Shown piece by piece: positions 61,298 to 64,000 of a stretch of 64,000 nucleotides of DNA. Below the pieces are notes generated by a model, which was not told where the DNA came from, did no database searches, and saw only the letters and a program-made list of their open reading frames with translations. Source of the DNA: Curtobacterium flaccumfaciens. GTDB taxonomy: Bacteria > Actinomycetota > Actinomycetes > Actinomycetales > Microbacteriaceae. The position numbers and the translations under genes are program-made. Position 1 is the stretch's first letter. Every line of letters starts with the position of its first letter. The stretch spans positions 62,001-126,000 of the forward strand of contig NZ_SNVW01000002.1 of NCBI RefSeq assembly GCF_004361695.1. The letters are read 5' to 3'.

Positions 61298-62584
61298 TCA
61301 ACCGATGCGCTCCCGCACGATCGGCCCGCGTTCCGGCGCGGTGTCGCCGATCGACCAGGCACCGTCGAGGGACTCCAGCGCACGGTCGAAGCGGTCGGGC
61401 TCGTCGGTGTGGAGGGTCCAGAGTGGCTGCCCTTCGGTCACGGTGTCGCCCGGCTTGACGTGCAGTTCGATGCCGGCTCCGGCCTGCACCGGGTCCTGCG
61501 CGCGGGCACGACCGGCGCCGAGGCGCCAGGCCGAGACACCGAACGGCAGGGCGTCCTGCTGGACGAGCACGCCGGACGACGGCGCCGTGACGACGTGCTG
61601 CTCGCGGGCGACCGGCAGCGCGGCGGAGGGGTCCCCACCCTGCGCGGCGATCATCCGCCGCCAGGTGTCCATCGCGCGACCGTCGGCCAGTGCCGCGGCC
61701 GGGTCGGCGTCCGGCAGCCCCGCCAGCGTGAGCATCTCGGACGCGAGCGCCACGGTCAGCGACACGACATCGGCCGGACCGCCGCCCTCGAGCACCTCGA
61801 CGGACTCCCGCACCTCGAGCGCGTTGCCGATCGTCAGCCCGAGCGGGACCTCCATGTCGGTGAGCAGCGCCGAGGTCGCGACGCCGGCGTCGTTCCCGAG
61901 GTCCACCATCGTCTGCGCGAGCTCGCGCGACGCCTCGTACGTCGGCATGAACGCCCCCGAGCCGAACTTCACGTCGAGCACGAGCGCACCGGTGCCCTCG
62001 GCGATCTTCTTCGACATGATGCTCGAGGCGATGAGCGGGATGCACTCGACGGTGCCGGTGATGTCCCGCAGCGCGTAGAGCTTCTTGTCCGCCGGGGCGA
62101 GACCCGAACCGGCGGCGCAGATGACCGCGCCGACGTCGGACAGGATCTCGAGGAGACGCGAGTTCGACAGCGCCGCCTGCCACCCCGGGATCGACTCGAG
62201 CTTGTCGAGCGTCCCCCCGGTGTGGCCGAGGCCGCGCCCGGACAGCTGCGGCACGGCGACGCCGAACGACGCCACGAGGGGCGCGAGCGGCAGGGTGATC
62301 TTGTCTCCCACGCCGCCGGTGGAGTGCTTGTCGACGGTGGTCTTGCCGAGCGAGCCGAACGACATCCGCTCCCCCGACGCGATCATCGCGAGCGTGAGGT
62401 CCTTGATCTCGCGCCGCTCCATCCCGTTGAGGAAGATCGCCATCGCCATCGCCGCCATCTGCGGGTCCTCGACGTACCCGCGCGTGTACGCGTCGACGAG
62501 CCAGTCCACCTCGGCGGTGCTCAGCGCGCCGCCGGAGCGCTTCGTGCGGATGAGGTCGACGGTGTCGAAGGGCTCGACGGCCAT
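61298..62584 (-). CDS. deoA: Thymidine (pyrimidine-nucleoside) phosphorylase
   Basis: A 428-aa enzyme splitting thymidine, and perhaps uridine or deoxyuridine. It shows DKHSTGGVGDKITLPLAP, the phosphate and nucleoside-binding signature, and SGRGLGHTGGTLDKLESI. The start is 4 nt after the cdd stop, so the two are coupled. CAGGAG lies about 10 nt before the ATG. Confidence 0.97.
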   Translation of the reverse strand: MAVEPFDTVDLIRTKRSGGALSTAEVDWLVDAYTRGYVEDPQMAAMAMAIFLNGMERREIKDLTLAMIASGERMSFGSLGKTTVDKHSTGGVGDKITLPLAPLVASFGVAVPQLSGRGLGHTGGTLDKLESIPGWQAALSNSRLLEILSDVGAVICAAGSGLAPADKKLYALRDITGTVECIPLIASSIMSKKIAEGTGALVLDVKFGSGAFMPTYEASRELAQTMVDLGNDAGVATSALLTDMEVPLGLTIGNALEVRESVEVLEGGGPADVVSLTVALASEMLTLAGLPDADPAAALADGRAMDTWRRMIAAQGGDPSAALPVAREQHVVTAPSSGVLVQQDALPFGVSAWRLGAGRARAQDPVQAGAGIELHVKPGDTVTEGQPLWTLHTDEPDRFDRALESLDGAWSIGDTAPERGPIVRERIG

Positions 62585-62588
62585 GGGA

Positions 62589-63068
62589 TCAGTGCTCCTG
62601 CTGGTAGGTGGCGAGGGTGCGCGGCCCGAACGCGTCGGGGAGGACCTCGTCGATGGTGCGGATGCCGGAAACGGTCTCGAGGAGCATGCCCTCGGTCGAG
62701 TGCTCGAACAGCAGCTGGCGGCAGCGTCCGCACGGCATCAGGGTCGCCCCGTCGCCGTCGACGCACGTGAACGCGACGAGCTTGCCGCCGCCGGTCATGT
62801 GCAGCTGCGACACGAGCGAGCACTCCGCGCAGAGCGTGACGCCGTACGACGCGTTCTCGACGTTGCAGCCGGACACGATCCGGCCGTCGTCGGTGAGCGC
62901 CGCGGCGCCCACCGGGAACGACGAGTACGGCGCGTAGGCATGGCGCATCGCGGCCGTCGCTGCGGTCCGCAGGGCGGTCCAGTCCACGTCGGACTGGAGG
63001 CGCGGGGCGGCGTCCGCCCCGGCGGTGGCGGTGACCGCCTGGTCACCCTGGGCGTTCGTGTGGGTCAT
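62589..63068 (-). CDS. cdd: Cytidine deaminase
   Basis: A 159-aa zinc enzyme with GCNVENASYGVTLCAECSL (catalytic Glu in CAE) and MPCGRCRQLL, which give the three zinc cysteines. An extra ~25-residue N-terminal tail precedes the core. GGAGG lies 8 nt before ATG 63068. It makes (deoxy)uridine for the following phosphorylase. Confidence 0.96.
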   Translation of the reverse strand: MTHTNAQGDQAVTATAGADAAPRLQSDVDWTALRTAATAAMRHAYAPYSSFPVGAAALTDDGRIVSGCNVENASYGVTLCAECSLVSQLHMTGGGKLVAFTCVDGDGATLMPCGRCRQLLFEHSTEGMLLETVSGIRTIDEVLPDAFGPRTLATYQQEH

Positions 63069-63098
63069 GTGCCGCGCCTCCAGGCCGGTCGCTCGGGA

Positions 63099-64000
63099 CT
63101 AACTCTTGATGTAGGGCTTGCCGGACGCGGCCGGGCCGCGCGACTGACCGACCAGGCCGGCCACCGCGAAGATCGTCACCACGTAGGGCAGCATCAGCAG
63201 GAATTCGCTCGGCACGGGCGAGTTGATCGCCCCGAGCGTGTTCTGCAGGTTCGACGCGAAGCCGAACAGCAGCGCCGCGAGCGTCGCGCGGATCGGGTCC
63301 CAGCGCCCGAAGATGACCGCGGCGAGCGCGATGTAGCCCGCGCCGGCCGTCATGTCCTTCGTGAACGGACCGACCGCGTCGAGGGTGAAGTACGCGCCAC
63401 CGAGACCGGCGATCGCACCCGCGAGCGAGACGTTCCAGAACCGCGTGCTGGTGACGTTGATGCCCACCGTGTCGGCGGCCTGCGGGTGCTCGCCGACCGC
63501 GCGGAGGCGGAGGCCCCAGCGGGTCTTGAACAGCGCGAAGGTGACGACCGCGACGGCGATGTACGCCAGGTAGACGACCACGGTCTGCTCGAAGAAGATC
63601 GGGCCGATCACCGGGATCTGGTGGAGCAGCGGGATCTCGATCTTCGGGAACCGGATGCCGACGTTGAGCGACTCCTCGTTCGGCGAGAGCACCTGCGAGT
63701 ACAGGAAGCCGGTGAGGCCCGAGATGAACGCGTTGATGACGACACCCACGATGACCTGGTCGACGAGGTACTTGATGCTGAACGCCGCGAGGACGAACGA
63801 CACCAGCACACCGGCGACGAGCGCACCGACGAGGCCGACCCACGGCGAACCGGAGATCGACGCGATGAGCGCCGAGGTGAACGCGCCGGCGAGGAACTGG
63901 CCCTCGATCGCGATGTTCACGACACCCACGCGCTCCGAGATGACGCCGCCGAGGGCACCGAACACGAGCGGGACGCTCAGGCCGAGCGCACCGACGAGGA
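63099..64000 (-). CDS. Nucleoside-type ABC transporter permease (partial, start beyond window)
   Basis: At least 300 residues are present, and the reading frame stays open to the window edge. ERVGVVNIAIEGQFLAGAF is typical of BPD_transp_2 permeases such as NupQ/YufQ, and about eight hydrophobic segments follow, ending PAASGKPYIKS. It sits 30 nt upstream of cdd, so it is probably the nucleoside importer of this salvage operon. Confidence 0.93.
   Translation of the reverse strand, partial: LVGALGLSVPLVFGALGGVISERVGVVNIAIEGQFLAGAFTSALIASISGSPWVGLVGALVAGVLVSFVLAAFSIKYLVDQVIVGVVINAFISGLTGFLYSQVLSPNEESLNVGIRFPKIEIPLLHQIPVIGPIFFEQTVVVYLAYIAVAVVTFALFKTRWGLRLRAVGEHPQAADTVGINVTSTRFWNVSLAGAIAGLGGAYFTLDAVGPFTKDMTAGAGYIALAAVIFGRWDPIRATLAALLFGFASNLQNTLGAINSPVPSEFLLMLPYVVTIFAVAGLVGQSRGPAASGKPYIKS

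Overview
The window is about 72% G+C with dense GC-rich codon use, many GTG starts, and TANNNT -10 boxes 6-8 nt before start codons. It carries actinobacterial markers: Ppm1, split acyl-CoA carboxylase subunits with a small epsilon gene, GH6, and Wzm/Wzt with rhamnan-type glycosyltransferases. This points to a member of the Microbacteriaceae; Curtobacterium or a close relative is my best guess, without a database search.

Left part, 1 to about 38 kb: a cell-surface polysaccharide island. It begins with the start of galE, manA and an acyltransferase/SGNH O-acetylase. Next come two convergent pairs, each an O-antigen-ligase-like gene facing a GT-C-like membrane protein, that look like one old tandem duplication. 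They are followed by Ppm1, a DUF2142 protein and a secreted four-repeat protein. The core holds GT2 and GT4 enzymes, a GT2-GT4 fusion, the Wzm/Wzt exporter, the four dTDP-L-rhamnose genes split into two divergent halves (rmlC-rmlA on minus; rmlB-rmlD on plus), two more DUF2142 proteins, a flippase-like protein and more GT4 enzymes. The likely product is a rhamnose-containing wall glycan assembled on a polyprenyl carrier, exported by ABC transporter and decorated outside the membrane. Short tandem repeats (6 to 54 bp) are unusually common here, often at gene ends.

Middle, about 38 to 56 kb: a lipoprotein; purE and purK separated by a secreted GH6 enzyme; a GtrA protein; UDP-glucose dehydrogenase; a PH-domain protein; BirA; and the acyl-CoA carboxylase beta and epsilon subunits. 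A 790-bp gene-free stretch then holds a convincing candidate small RNA and imperfect direct repeats. Beyond it lie a response regulator, a histidine kinase and a kinase-like protein lacking the catalytic motifs, then a TRAM-domain RNA methyltransferase, Maf and the biotin carboxylase/BCCP alpha subunit.

Right part, 56 to 64 kb: an AbiEi/DUF559-type nuclease-like gene bracketed by two nearly identical long hairpins, then a minus-strand nucleoside-salvage cluster. In transcription order this is an ABC permease (cut by the window end), cdd, deoA, add, orphan PTS IIA and IIB, punA and a phosphopentomutase/phosphoglucomutase-type enzyme. Nucleosides would be imported, deaminated and phosphorolysed, and the pentose or hexose phosphates isomerised.

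No rRNA, tRNA, CRISPR array, transposase or phage gene was seen.
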